Shown here one piece after another: positions 1 to 8,112 of a stretch of 64,000 nt of DNA. Location of the stretch: positions 1,922,001 through 1,986,000 of the forward strand of contig OZ254079.1 in NCBI GenBank assembly GCA_965267475.1, written 5' to 3'. The position numbers and the translations under genes were made by a program. The notes below the pieces were generated by a model. That model did not search any database and was not told where the DNA came from. It saw only the letters and a list, made by a program, of their open reading frames with translations. Within the stretch, counting starts at the first letter, position 1. Each line of letters starts with the position of its first letter. The stretch is from JBCBKU01 sp965267475. GTDB lineage: Bacteria > Pseudomonadota > Alphaproteobacteria > Rhodobacterales > Rhodobacteraceae.

Positions 1-833
1 TTGCGGCCGATGCCCTTGGCGCACCGTATGACCGCGTGTCGGTGATCATGGGCGACACGGATGTCGTGCCATTTGACCTTCAGACCTCGGCCAGTCGCTC
101 GACCGTCTTCATGGGAACTGCGATCACGCGTGCCTGCGAGGATATCCACGCGCAAGTCATCGAACTGGCAAGCGATACGTTGGGGCTGGATGAGGCGGAA
201 CTCACGATTTCCGATGGGAAGATCCATCTGCCTGCCGGGTCGGTGCCCATTTTCAACTTCGTCCAGAAGCATCTGGGCAAGTGGAACGGCGAACTGATCG
301 GCAATGGGCGCATGCGGAAACCCACGGTGGCAGAGCACCCCCTGGGCGGTACCCCGGCTTTTTTCGAGTTCAATTGCACGGCTTTCGAGGTCGAGGTGGA
401 CCGCCAGACCGGCGAGGTGCTGATCCACAAGCACGTCACGGTGGGCGATGTCGGCAAGGCGCTGAACCCGCTTCAGGTCGAGATGCAGGACGAGGGCGCC
501 GCGATCATGGGACTTGGCCACTCGCTTTACGAACAAATCTTGATGGATGATGCCGGACGGATCCGAAACCTTGGCGCGATCGACTACCGGATCGTGACGA
601 CGAAAGACATGCCCAAGGTGTTGGCCACCGGCATGATCGAAAACGAAGACGGCCCCGGACCCAAAGGATCTAAAGGGGTCAGCGAAGGCGCGATCTTGTG
701 CACGGCCCCGGCGCTTGGTGCAGCCGTGGCTGATGCTACAGGCGTCGTCATAAACGATCTTCCGCTGACACCGGAACGGATTTGGCGGGCCCTTCACAAC
801 CAGAACACGACGATAGGAGACCGAGATGCTTGA
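1..833 (+). CDS. Xanthine dehydrogenase-family molybdopterin-binding subunit, C-terminal part (cut by window edge)
   Basis: The reading frame is open from the first bases of the window, so this is the C-terminal part (about 277 residues) of a longer protein of usually 700-800 residues. It shows the GDTD motif, a VEMQDEGAAIMG segment in the place of the family's Q-x-EGG motif, and KGSKGVSEGA, where the Glu matches the catalytic base of molybdenum hydroxylases. Such proteins bind molybdopterin cytosine dinucleotide and oxidise aldehydes, N-heterocycles or CO, usually with separate FAD and 2Fe-2S subunits, which could lie upstream of the window. The stop overlaps the next start by 8 nt, so it is co-transcribed with the sugar-acid genes. 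An aldose- or aldehyde-oxidising role is inferred from context only. Confidence 0.85.
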   Translation, partial: AADALGAPYDRVSVIMGDTDVVPFDLQTSASRSTVFMGTAITRACEDIHAQVIELASDTLGLDEAELTISDGKIHLPAGSVPIFNFVQKHLGKWNGELIGNGRMRKPTVAEHPLGGTPAFFEFNCTAFEVEVDRQTGEVLIHKHVTVGDVGKALNPLQVEMQDEGAAIMGLGHSLYEQILMDDAGRIRNLGAIDYRIVTTKDMPKVLATGMIENEDGPGPKGSKGVSEGAILCTAPALGAAVADATGVVINDLPLTPERIWRALHNQNTTIGDRDA

Positions 834-1896
834 TAACAGCGGCACCATGGACGCGCTCGTTTTGACCGCGCCGCGCGAGTTTGAAATCCGCGAAGTCCCG
901 ATCCCTATGCCTGAGGGCGACGAAGTGCTCTGCAAGGTCGATACGACCTATATCTGCGGCACCGATCCGCACATCATCCAGGGGGATTTCCCCGGATTCT
1001 GGCCGCCGGCCTTCCCGTTCACGCCCGGGCATGAATGGTCCGGCACGGTTGTGGACACCGGGCCGAAAGCGGCCGCGCTTGGATGGAAAGAAGGCGACCG
1101 GGTCTGCGCGATTTCCCATGTTGGCTGCGGGTATTGCAAAAACTGCATGTCCGGGCGGTACACGATCTGCTTGAACTACGGAAATCTGGATGCGGGCCAC
1201 CGTCAGCATGGGCACATCACGCCGGGTGCCTACGCGCAGTACATGGCCGCTTCGGTCAAGAGCCTCTACAAGATCCCCGACGATATGGACCTGGAATATG
1301 CGGCGAATATCGATCCGCTTTCCATCGCGCTTTACACGGTCAAAAGGTCCAGGCTTGAACCAGGTGACGATGTGCTGATCATGGGAACAGGACCTCAGGG
1401 GCTGATGGCGCAGCTTTGCGCGCAAGCCATGGGGGCAGGACGCGTGATCATTGCCGGAAGTGGTGAGCGCTTGGAACTCGCGGTCAAACTCGGCGCAATC
1501 GGGATCGACTACAGAAGCGCCGATGTCGTCGAAGCCGTGAAAGACCTGACGGGTGGGCTTGGCGTGCCTCGGGTGCTGGAATGCGCCGGGACCGTACAGG
1601 CGATCCGGCAGGCATGCCTTGCTGCCGGCAAAGGCGGCGTCGTCTCGATGATCGGCATTCCGCATGAGGATCCAAACCTTCCGATCAAGCGCATGGTTCT
1701 GGACGAGGTGGAACTGATCGGCAACCGGGCAAACCCGAATACAGCCGAACCAGCGATTGCGATGCTGGCCGAAGGTCGGGTCGATCTGACGCCCTTGTTG
1801 TCGCACACGTTCCCGCTGTCCGAATTTGCGAAGGCGCTCGACATCTACGAAGGCCGCAAGGACGGCGCGATGAAGGTCGCCATCAAGCCGAACTAG
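826..1896 (+). CDS. Zinc-dependent medium-chain dehydrogenase (MDR family)
   Basis: NAD(P)-dependent alcohol or polyol dehydrogenase of the threonine/sorbitol dehydrogenase type, 356 residues. Visible features are the catalytic zinc site (CGTDPH and GHE), a structural zinc lobe with the spacing C-x2-C-x2-C-x7-C (CGYCKNCMSGRYTIC), and a Rossmann glycine motif (GTGPQG). The ATG at 826 is preceded by an AGGAGA ribosome site and overlaps the upstream gene by 8 nt. It sits with a lactonase and a beta-keto acid cleavage enzyme, so it probably oxidises a sugar, sugar acid or hydroxy-acid intermediate. The substrate cannot be read from sequence. Confidence 0.88.
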   Translation: MLDNSGTMDALVLTAPREFEIREVPIPMPEGDEVLCKVDTTYICGTDPHIIQGDFPGFWPPAFPFTPGHEWSGTVVDTGPKAAALGWKEGDRVCAISHVGCGYCKNCMSGRYTICLNYGNLDAGHRQHGHITPGAYAQYMAASVKSLYKIPDDMDLEYAANIDPLSIALYTVKRSRLEPGDDVLIMGTGPQGLMAQLCAQAMGAGRVIIAGSGERLELAVKLGAIGIDYRSADVVEAVKDLTGGLGVPRVLECAGTVQAIRQACLAAGKGGVVSMIGIPHEDPNLPIKRMVLDEVELIGNRANPNTAEPAIAMLAEGRVDLTPLLSHTFPLSEFAKALDIYEGRKDGAMKVAIKPN

Positions 1897-1935
1897 GCGC
1901 GATCGCAGACAAGAAAATCTAGGAAGGACGGAAAG

Positions 1936-2856
1936 ATGTCTGTGAACATCGAGTGCATTCTTGAGTGCAACAATCACCTTGGAGAAGGGCCGGTCTGGGA
2001 CGTGGAAGAAGGCCGTCTTTATTGGCTGGATTGCACCGGACCGAGGTTTGGGCTCGATGCGGTCTGGCGGATGGATCCGAAGACCGGAAAGGTCGAAAGC
2101 TGGGCCCTGCCAAAGGATATCGGTGCCATGGCGCTTCGCGAGAAAGGCGGGATGGTCGCCGCCATGTGCGATGGCTTCTATTTCATGGACATCAAGGGCG
2201 ACAAACTGGAACTCGACCTGATCAAGGAGGTCGACGCGGACATCGAACGCACCCGGTTGAACGACGGCAAGGTCGACCGGCGCGGCCGCTTCTTCGCGGG
2301 CGGCATGGATGATCTGGAAGAGCTTAGGAATTGCGGCCTGTGGCGGCTTGATCCCGATCTGAGTGTCACTCAGGTGGAAGACGGGCTGATGTGCACCAAC
2401 GGACCTTGCTGGAGCCCGGACGACAAGACCTTCTATATTGCCGATACGTTCATCGAAGAATTCTGGGCCTACGACTATGACATCGAGACCGGGAACCTGT
2501 CGAACAAGCGGGTCCACGCTACGACCAAGGATGACGAAGGCGTCGCCGACGGGTCCACGGTCGATGAAGAAGGCTTTATGTGGAATGCGCAGCTGATCTC
2601 GGGCGATCTCGTGCGCTATGCGCCCGATGGCACGGTCGAACGGCGGATCGGCATGCCAGTGAAGAACATCACCAGCGTGATGTTCGGGGGTGACAACCTG
2701 GATGTGCTTTACGTCACCTCGATGGCGCGGGTGAAACACCCGGCTGTCCACGACATGTTCGCCGTGCAGGCCAAACCGCAGTTTCTTGCCGGCAGCGTGT
2801 TCGCTGTCACGGGGCTGGGGATCCGCGGTCTGCCCGAACCGCGTTTCGGAGGTTAA
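1936..2856 (+). CDS. SMP-30/gluconolactonase/LRE family sugar lactonase
   Basis: A 306-residue six-bladed beta-propeller protein of the regucalcin/gluconolactonase family, which opens aldonolactones to aldonic acids with a divalent metal. The family metal-ligand motifs are present: HLGEGPVW near the N-terminus (Glu17), TNGPCWSPDDKTFYIADT in the middle and DGSTVDEEGFMWNA later. A good AGGAAGGA ribosome site precedes the ATG. It lies between a dehydrogenase and a BKACE enzyme, consistent with hydrolysis of a lactone made by a dehydrogenase in the same locus. No signal peptide is seen, so it is cytoplasmic. Confidence 0.88.
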   Translation: MSVNIECILECNNHLGEGPVWDVEEGRLYWLDCTGPRFGLDAVWRMDPKTGKVESWALPKDIGAMALREKGGMVAAMCDGFYFMDIKGDKLELDLIKEVDADIERTRLNDGKVDRRGRFFAGGMDDLEELRNCGLWRLDPDLSVTQVEDGLMCTNGPCWSPDDKTFYIADTFIEEFWAYDYDIETGNLSNKRVHATTKDDEGVADGSTVDEEGFMWNAQLISGDLVRYAPDGTVERRIGMPVKNITSVMFGGDNLDVLYVTSMARVKHPAVHDMFAVQAKPQFLAGSVFAVTGLGIRGLPEPRFGG

Positions 2857-2863
2857 GGCAACC

Positions 2864-3805
2864 ATGGCAGGCAATACCCAAGCCGGCAAAGTCATCATCA
2901 CCTGTGCGGTGACCGGTGCGATTCACACGCCGTCGATGACGCCCCATCTGCCGATCACACCGGATGAGATCACTTCGGAAGCGATTGCAGCCGCCGAGGC
3001 TGGCGCTGCCATCCTGCATCTGCATGCGCGGAACCCCGAAACGGGTCAGCCAGACCAAACGCCAGAAGCCTTCGCACCGTTCCTGCCCAGGATCAAACAA
3101 GGCACCGACGCCGTGGTCAACATCACGACCGGTGGCAGCCCTTACATGAGCGTGGCCGAACGCGCGGCACCCGCTGCGCAATACCAGCCCGAGGTTGCGT
3201 CGCTGAATATGGGCTCGATGAACTTCGGCCTTTACCCCATGCTGAACCGGTTCAAAGAGTTCAAGTTCGACTGGGAACGCCAGCACCTTGAGGGATCGCG
3301 TGACTTGGTGTTCCGGAACTCGTTTCAGGATATCGAGTACGTGCTTGAGACGTGTTACGGCAACGGAACACGGTTCGAGTTCGAATGCTACGACATCTCG
3401 CATCTCTATAACCTCGCCCATTTTGCAGATCGGGGTTTGGTGAAGGCGCCGTTCTTTGTGCAATCGGTCTTTGGGCTGCTCGGCGGGATCGGGCCCCATC
3501 CCGAAGACGTCATGCATATGAAACGAACGGCGGATCGCCTTTTCGGAACGGATTACCGCTGGTCCGTGCTCGGCGCGGGCGCCAATCAGCTTCGGATCGC
3601 CGCGCAGGCCGCGGCCCTTGGCGGGAACGTCCGGGTCGGGTTAGAAGACAGTATCTGGGCCGGGAAGGGCGAGTTGGCCACATCCAACGCTGTTCAGGTG
3701 AAGAAGGTGCGTCAGGTCATTGAAGGGCTTGGCTTGTCGGTCGCCTCGCCGGACGAGGCACGCGAGATCCTGTCGTTGAAAGGTGGTGACCAGGTCGCCT
3801 TTTGA
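2864..3805 (+). CDS. 3-keto-5-aminohexanoate cleavage enzyme family protein (BKACE)
   Basis: 313 residues. BKACE enzymes condense a beta-keto acid with acetyl-CoA to give acetoacetate and a new acyl-CoA, using a metal ion. The metal-ligand motif HLHAR is at residues 52-56 (His52, His54), with a matching acidic residue in GLEDSIW (Glu261). The N-terminal ITCAVTGAIHTP is typical. The ATG at 2864 is chosen because CGGAGG lies 11 nt upstream and the start falls just after the lactonase stop. The frame is open further upstream, but that part overlaps the lactonase. The two CoA-transferase genes that follow would fit recycling of acetoacetate. The keto-acid substrate is unknown. Confidence 0.85.
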   Translation: MAGNTQAGKVIITCAVTGAIHTPSMTPHLPITPDEITSEAIAAAEAGAAILHLHARNPETGQPDQTPEAFAPFLPRIKQGTDAVVNITTGGSPYMSVAERAAPAAQYQPEVASLNMGSMNFGLYPMLNRFKEFKFDWERQHLEGSRDLVFRNSFQDIEYVLETCYGNGTRFEFECYDISHLYNLAHFADRGLVKAPFFVQSVFGLLGGIGPHPEDVMHMKRTADRLFGTDYRWSVLGAGANQLRIAAQAAALGGNVRVGLEDSIWAGKGELATSNAVQVKKVRQVIEGLGLSVASPDEAREILSLKGGDQVAF

Positions 3806-3847
3806 CGAAGACCCGATAGGTCTCGCCACGTGACGGAGCGCAAGGGG

Positions 3848-4501
3848 ATGAAAGGCTCAATCTCGCCAAGTGCGGCGGTGTCTCTGATCCCGAACGGGGC
3901 CCGCGTCATGGTGGGTGGCTTTATGGGTGTGGGCTCGCCCGATCGCTTGATCGATGCACTGGTTGCCGCCGGAACCAAGGATCTGACGATCATCGCGAAC
4001 GACACGGCCATGCCCGGTCGCGGGATCGGCAAGTTGATCACGGCCAAAGCGGCCAAAAGTCTTGTGACATCGCATATCGGATTGAACCCGGAAACCCAGG
4101 CGCAGATGAACGCGGGCACGCTCGAGGTCGAACTTGTTCCGCAAGGGACATTGGTGGAATGCATTCGCGCCGCCGGGGTTGGTCTGGGCGCGGTCGTAAC
4201 CGCGACAGGTATCGGCACGCCGGTCGAGGCGGGCAAAAAGACCATCGAAATTGATGGGAAACTCTATCTGGTCGAGCGCCCGATCCGCGCGGATTTCGCA
4301 CTGATCGCGGCGCGGCAGGCGGACTATGTGGGCAATCTGGAATACGCGCTGACCTCGCAGAATTTCAATCCTATCATGGCCTTGGCGGCAGATACTGTGA
4401 TTGCCGAGCCGGAGCATATCGTGCCCGTGGGAATGATCCCGCCAGATGCCGTGCGGACCCCGGCCGCGTTGATCGATCACCTTGTGGAAAGGGCGCCCTA
4501 G
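3848..4501 (+). CDS. 3-oxoacid CoA-transferase, subunit A
   Basis: 217 residues. Alpha subunit of a two-subunit acetoacetate or 3-oxoadipate-type CoA-transferase: MVGGF near the N-terminus, GIGKLI, then a VEAGKK-type region and ADYVGNLEY. Together with subunit B it would move CoA between succinyl- or acetyl-CoA and a keto acid. The ATG at 3848 has GGAG 9 nt upstream. A GTG at 3830 in the same frame would add six residues but has only a weak ribosome site. It follows BKACE, whose product acetoacetate is the classic substrate of this enzyme class, so activation of acetoacetate is the favoured role. Confidence 0.88.
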   Translation: MKGSISPSAAVSLIPNGARVMVGGFMGVGSPDRLIDALVAAGTKDLTIIANDTAMPGRGIGKLITAKAAKSLVTSHIGLNPETQAQMNAGTLEVELVPQGTLVECIRAAGVGLGAVVTATGIGTPVEAGKKTIEIDGKLYLVERPIRADFALIAARQADYVGNLEYALTSQNFNPIMALAADTVIAEPEHIVPVGMIPPDAVRTPAALIDHLVERAP

Positions 4502-4502
4502 G

Positions 4503-5165
4503 ATGGATCCGAAGGAAAGCATTGCGCGTCGCGTGGCTGACGAGATCGAACCCGGATCGCTTGTGAACCTTGGTATCGGGCTGCCCAGCCTGGTGGCGAG
4601 CTACGTTCCGGCGGATCGGGGCGTGTTCTTTCAGTCGGAAAACGGCGTGATCGGTCTGGGCGCACGCCCGCCCGAAGGGATGGAAGACCCACGCCTGACC
4701 GATGCCGGTGGCGGGTTCGTTACGGCGGTTCCGGGCGCGGCCGCCATCGACAGCGCCATGAGTTTCGGATTGATCCGCGGCGGGCATATCGATCTGACGG
4801 TCCTTGGTGGTCTGCAAGTCGACAGCGCGGGACGGCTCGCTAATTGGATGATCCCGGGAAAGCTTGTCCCGGGCATGGGCGGCGCAATGGATCTTGCAAG
4901 CGGGGCCAAGCGCGTGGTCGTGGCCATGCAGCACGCGTCGCGCGGCACAAGCAAACTGGTCGACCAGTGCGAATTGCCGCTGACTTCGGCGCGCCCTGTG
5001 GATCTTATCGTCACCGATCTGGCCGTGTTCGACGTGGCAGAGGGCCGGTTGCGCCTGATCGAGCTTGCAGCGGGTGTCACGATGGACGCGCTCAAGGCGC
5101 AGACCGGCGCGCAGTTCGATATCTCAGATAACTTGGTCACGCGGCAGGATGCGCCCGCATCGTGA
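4503..5165 (+). CDS. 3-oxoacid CoA-transferase, subunit B
   Basis: 220 residues. Beta subunit with the catalytic glutamate motif SENG (Glu46), which forms the glutamyl-CoA thioester in class I CoA-transferases, plus GIGLP and GGHIDLTVLGG. The ATG at 4503 directly follows the subunit A stop. The frame is open to a GTG at 4482, but family alignment favours the ATG. It is the last gene of the plus-strand run and converges with the aldolase gene across about 50 bp in which I see no clear terminator. Confidence 0.88.
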   Translation: MDPKESIARRVADEIEPGSLVNLGIGLPSLVASYVPADRGVFFQSENGVIGLGARPPEGMEDPRLTDAGGGFVTAVPGAAAIDSAMSFGLIRGGHIDLTVLGGLQVDSAGRLANWMIPGKLVPGMGGAMDLASGAKRVVVAMQHASRGTSKLVDQCELPLTSARPVDLIVTDLAVFDVAEGRLRLIELAAGVTMDALKAQTGAQFDISDNLVTRQDAPAS

Positions 5166-5214
5166 TTGATGCGGCTCATCCGTTTTTCGGTACAGCGGCC
5201 ATTCAAACGACCGC

Positions 5215-5868
5215 TCAGCTTTGGGCCGCATCCTCAAAGGCCTCATAGGCCGATTGAGTTTCCGCGTTCGCCAAAAGATCGCGGACAATCGCCGGGGCAA
5301 TCGTAAAAGTTCTCAACCCACGCGATGCAAGGGCGACCATCTGCTCAGTACTTCGAAGCGAAGCCACAAGGATTTCGCAGGTCCCTTGATCCGCCATCGC
5401 ATGCATCGCCGCCAGTTCCGCCTCGGCTTCGATCCCAGCCTCGATCATGCGACCGAAATACGGGGCGATGAAATCCGCCCCAAGTGCCCGAGCCACGAAC
5501 ATCTGTTTCGCGTCGTAGCAGGCGGTCATCAGGATCCGCCCGCCTAGAGACTTGATTGCAGGGGTCGCCCGGATGGCGGGTTCGACCAGCGGGATCTTCA
5601 CGACGGTTTCGATCCCTTCGGATTTGCCAGCGTCATAAAGGGCGCCGGCCCAGTCCAGATACCCCTCGGGCGGGCCGAAAACCTGAGCGTGCAATTCCTT
5701 CGCGCCAAGCGATCTGGCCTTGCCCGCCATCGCAAACCAATCGATCTGTCCGTAGTCCAATCCAGCGCGCTGGGCGAGCAGGGGGTTTGTCGTGATCCCG
5801 TGGAACAGCCCAGTTGGCATCAGGTCGTCCCAAGCGGACAGATCTGCCGTGTCGAGGTAAAGCGTCAT
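5215..5868 (-). CDS. Transaldolase/fructose-6-phosphate aldolase-like protein
   Basis: 217 residues, the length of the small FSA/TalC-type class I aldolases (about 220) rather than classic transaldolase (about 320). It shows LDTAD at the N-terminus, TTNPLL and VVKIPL, where Lys91 matches the Schiff-base lysine. Such enzymes break or make a C3-C4 bond of keto-sugar phosphates using dihydroxyacetone or a similar donor. The start at 5868 overlaps the kinase stop by 4 nt (ATGA). A longer frame exists but would overlap the kinase by 58 nt. The pairing suggests that a phosphorylated sugar made by the PfkB kinase is cleaved here. The natural substrate is unknown. Confidence 0.8.
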   Translation of the reverse strand: MTLYLDTADLSAWDDLMPTGLFHGITTNPLLAQRAGLDYGQIDWFAMAGKARSLGAKELHAQVFGPPEGYLDWAGALYDAGKSEGIETVVKIPLVEPAIRATPAIKSLGGRILMTACYDAKQMFVARALGADFIAPYFGRMIEAGIEAEAELAAMHAMADQGTCEILVASLRSTEQMVALASRGLRTFTIAPAIVRDLLANAETQSAYEAFEDAAQS

Positions 5869-6836
5869 GCGGACGATTTCGCCATGGCCGCGTCCAGTTC
5901 GGCCAGGGTCGGCGGGTCGCACCCTTCCTTCGCGCAGTTCAGCGCGGCGGCCTGCGCGGCGCGACGGATCAGGGCGTCGAGCGCGACCTTATCCATGGCG
6001 CGGACTGCTTCGGCGCTTAGCGCTTTGTGGGCGCCAAGCGTGGCAAGAAGGGTTCCCATGAACGTATCCCCAGCACCAATCGTGTCTTTCAGACCAGGAA
6101 CGGGCGGGGCATCGACGGACACGTTTTCTGTGTCCGTGAAGGCCTCGGCCCCGTCCGGGCCCTTGGTGAGCACGACCAGTGCAGCGTTTGCTTCGGATCT
6201 GAGCGTCTTGAAAGCAGTGGGAAGCGCCAAGTCTGGATAGATCCAGGCGATGTCTTCGTCACTTAGCTTAATCAGATCAGCAACCCGAAAGAGCCGTTTC
6301 AACCGCGCGCGATAACTGTCGGCATCTTCAACCAAGGACGGACGCAAATTGGGATCGAGCGCCAGGAAAAGTCCGTTATGGGCGGCTTCGGTGCACACCG
6401 CTTCCCAAGCTTCGGCATCCGTGCCGCCAATCAGGGCCAGCGATCCGATATGAACGGCTGCGGCGCCGTCGGGGATCGATGCCCGAATGCTGTCTTGGGT
6501 CACACAGCGCTCGGCCGTCCCGTCGCGGTGAAATGCGTAAGTCGGAATACCTTCGGTCAAGGTAACGATGGCCATGGATGTGGGCTCTGGTCTGCGCGGC
6601 GCGGCAAGATGGACACCGGACCCCATAAGCCGATCGGCCAAAAGATCGCCCATGGCATCGGTTGAAATCGGCGTCAGGTAATGGGCGCTGCCATCCTGCC
6701 GGGCGACGGCGATGGCCACATTAAAGGGCGATCCACCTGGATTATTTTCGACCTCGGTTGAGCCATCGGCGCGGGCCGTGTGAACTTGATCGATCAGATT
6801 CTCGCCGCCAATGGCGATGATGGCAGGGTCAGGCAT
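5865..6836 (-). CDS. PfkB-family carbohydrate kinase
   Basis: 323 residues, ribokinase/fructokinase fold. The N-terminal GGENLID and NNPGGSPFNVA segments match the sugar-binding signature. DTIGAGDTFMG near residue 250 is the second PfkB signature, with the catalytic Asp and anion hole. It overlaps the aldolase start by 4 nt and lies 12 nt after the amidohydrolase stop, so it belongs to the minus-strand operon. It should phosphorylate a ketose or keto-acid using ATP. Fructokinase is the nearest familiar type, but the locus suggests another sugar. Confidence 0.87.
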   Translation of the reverse strand: MPDPAIIAIGGENLIDQVHTARADGSTEVENNPGGSPFNVAIAVARQDGSAHYLTPISTDAMGDLLADRLMGSGVHLAAPRRPEPTSMAIVTLTEGIPTYAFHRDGTAERCVTQDSIRASIPDGAAAVHIGSLALIGGTDAEAWEAVCTEAAHNGLFLALDPNLRPSLVEDADSYRARLKRLFRVADLIKLSDEDIAWIYPDLALPTAFKTLRSEANAALVVLTKGPDGAEAFTDTENVSVDAPPVPGLKDTIGAGDTFMGTLLATLGAHKALSAEAVRAMDKVALDALIRRAAQAAALNCAKEGCDPPTLAELDAAMAKSSA

Positions 6837-6848
6837 GGCATTCCGTCG

Positions 6849-7685
6849 TTACTGGTCCGGCAGGGCGTAGGCCCGTTTCGCGTTGCCACCCCTTATCGCA
6901 ACCCCATGACGAGAGGGAAGACCACTAAGCAGGTGATTGGTCGCGGAAAACCACTGATCATAGCTTGCGGCCAGGCGGCAGACCGGCCAGTCGCTGCCCC
7001 AGATCAGCCGTTCCGGGCCAAAACAGTCGATCAGATGATCGACATAGGGCTTCAGATCGCTGACTGACCAGTTCTCGGCCGCCTCGGTGACAAGTCCCGA
7101 GATCTTACAATAGGCCCGCGACCCTTCGGCAATCGCTGCGATATCGCGAGCCCAGTCCGTCATGGCGCCCGAACGTATGTCGGGTTTCGAGCCATGATCC
7201 ACCACGACACGCATCGCTGGATAGCGGGCAAGAAGCCGGGCCAGGTTTGGCAGGTGCCGGGGTAGGGTCAGGGCATCGAAGGTCAGATTGTGGGCCACCA
7301 GCGCCTCGAATGCAGGCGCTAGATCGGCGCGCAACATCCAATCCGGATCGGCGATATCCTGGATCATTGGGCGTAGACCAACGATTTTGGGATGCCGGGC
7401 CAGCGCTGCGATCTCGTCAGGGGCGGACTTGCTTTCAAAGTCGACCCAGCCGACGACGCCGAAGATAAAGTTGTTCTGCTCGGCAAGTCCAAGCATGTAC
7501 TCGGTCTCGGCGCTTGTCGCGGCCGCCTGAACAAGGATTGTGCCGTCGATGGCGTGCCGTTTCAGGTTCGGTTTCAGATCCTCTGGACCGAAATCCCGGT
7601 ATATCGGGCCAAGATCCGCAGTCAGCCAGTCGTAATCGCCACGCGCCAGCGACCAGAAGTGCTGATGCGCGTCGATCCGTATCAC
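6849..7685 (-). CDS. Amidohydrolase-family sugar lactonase (L-fuconolactonase-like)
   Basis: 278 residues of the COG3618 amidohydrolase family, TIM-barrel fold. Metal and catalytic motifs are DAHQHFW at the N-terminus, VVDHGSKPD in the middle and IWGSDWP near the C-terminus. Characterised members include L-fucono-1,5-lactonase and L-rhamnono-lactonase. The gene overlaps the FucU-like mutarotase gene by 4 nt and is one gene from an aldose dehydrogenase, exactly the neighbours expected for a lactonase in an oxidative L-fucose or similar pathway. The region also has an SMP-30 lactonase at 1936, so two unrelated lactonases serve this locus. Confidence 0.85.
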   Translation of the reverse strand: MIRIDAHQHFWSLARGDYDWLTADLGPIYRDFGPEDLKPNLKRHAIDGTILVQAAATSAETEYMLGLAEQNNFIFGVVGWVDFESKSAPDEIAALARHPKIVGLRPMIQDIADPDWMLRADLAPAFEALVAHNLTFDALTLPRHLPNLARLLARYPAMRVVVDHGSKPDIRSGAMTDWARDIAAIAEGSRAYCKISGLVTEAAENWSVSDLKPYVDHLIDCFGPERLIWGSDWPVCRLAASYDQWFSATNHLLSGLPSRHGVAIRGGNAKRAYALPDQ

Positions 7686-8110
7686 CCGATGACCCCTTTT
7701 TTCAGGATGATGTTTCCGTAAAGGCGCCGCTCGCCGGTTTGGACCACGGCAAAGGCCTGCGCCGCGCGGTCGTAAAAGGCGAAACGTTCGAGGCTGGCGA
7801 TCGGAGCGGGGTTGTCTGCAACGGCGTCGATGATGGTCTGAAAGTCCTTCACCGCGTCCGGTACGGTATTCGGATCGCCAACGACCTGCATGGTTTGCGC
7901 GGGGTCCGGAACAAAGGCGTCCAGCGGCATGATGCCAAGGATCGCCTTCAACATCTCGCTGGCGGTTGAGCCATCTGCCCGGATGCAGCGCGGGCCCGTG
8001 CTTTCCCCCGGAAAGTTGGCATCGGCAATCACGATTTCGTCGCCATGCCCCATGGCAGCAAGGACATAGAGCATGTCGGGCGACAGCAAGGGGTCGATGT
8101 TGCGCAGCAT
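7682..8110 (-). CDS. fucU: RbsD/FucU-family sugar mutarotase (L-fucose mutarotase-like)
   Basis: 142 residues, the normal family length. It interconverts alpha and beta anomers of L-fucose (FucU) or pyranose forms of ribose (RbsD). MGHGDEIVIAD holds the family His22 and Asp24, and the C-terminal YDRAAQAF...TGERRLYGNIILKKG block is much closer to FucU than to RbsD. It overlaps the lactonase start by 4 nt and is 3 nt from the aldo-keto reductase stop. This protein is the strongest clue that the operon's substrate is L-fucose or a stereochemically similar sugar. Confidence 0.85.
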   Translation of the reverse strand: MLRNIDPLLSPDMLYVLAAMGHGDEIVIADANFPGESTGPRCIRADGSTASEMLKAILGIMPLDAFVPDPAQTMQVVGDPNTVPDAVKDFQTIIDAVADNPAPIASLERFAFYDRAAQAFAVVQTGERRLYGNIILKKGVIG

Positions 8111-8112
8111 GT

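Noticed and set aside
748..2901. A 717-codon open frame on the minus strand
   Set aside because: It lies opposite the dehydrogenase and lactonase genes, which have clear family motifs and ribosome sites. Its translation has no recognisable domain and typical high-GC antisense composition.
5166..5214. Shared bidirectional terminator between the convergent CoA-transferase and aldolase genes
   Set aside because: Only a 5-bp AGCGG/CCGCT inverted repeat with a long loop was found, not enough to support a terminator.
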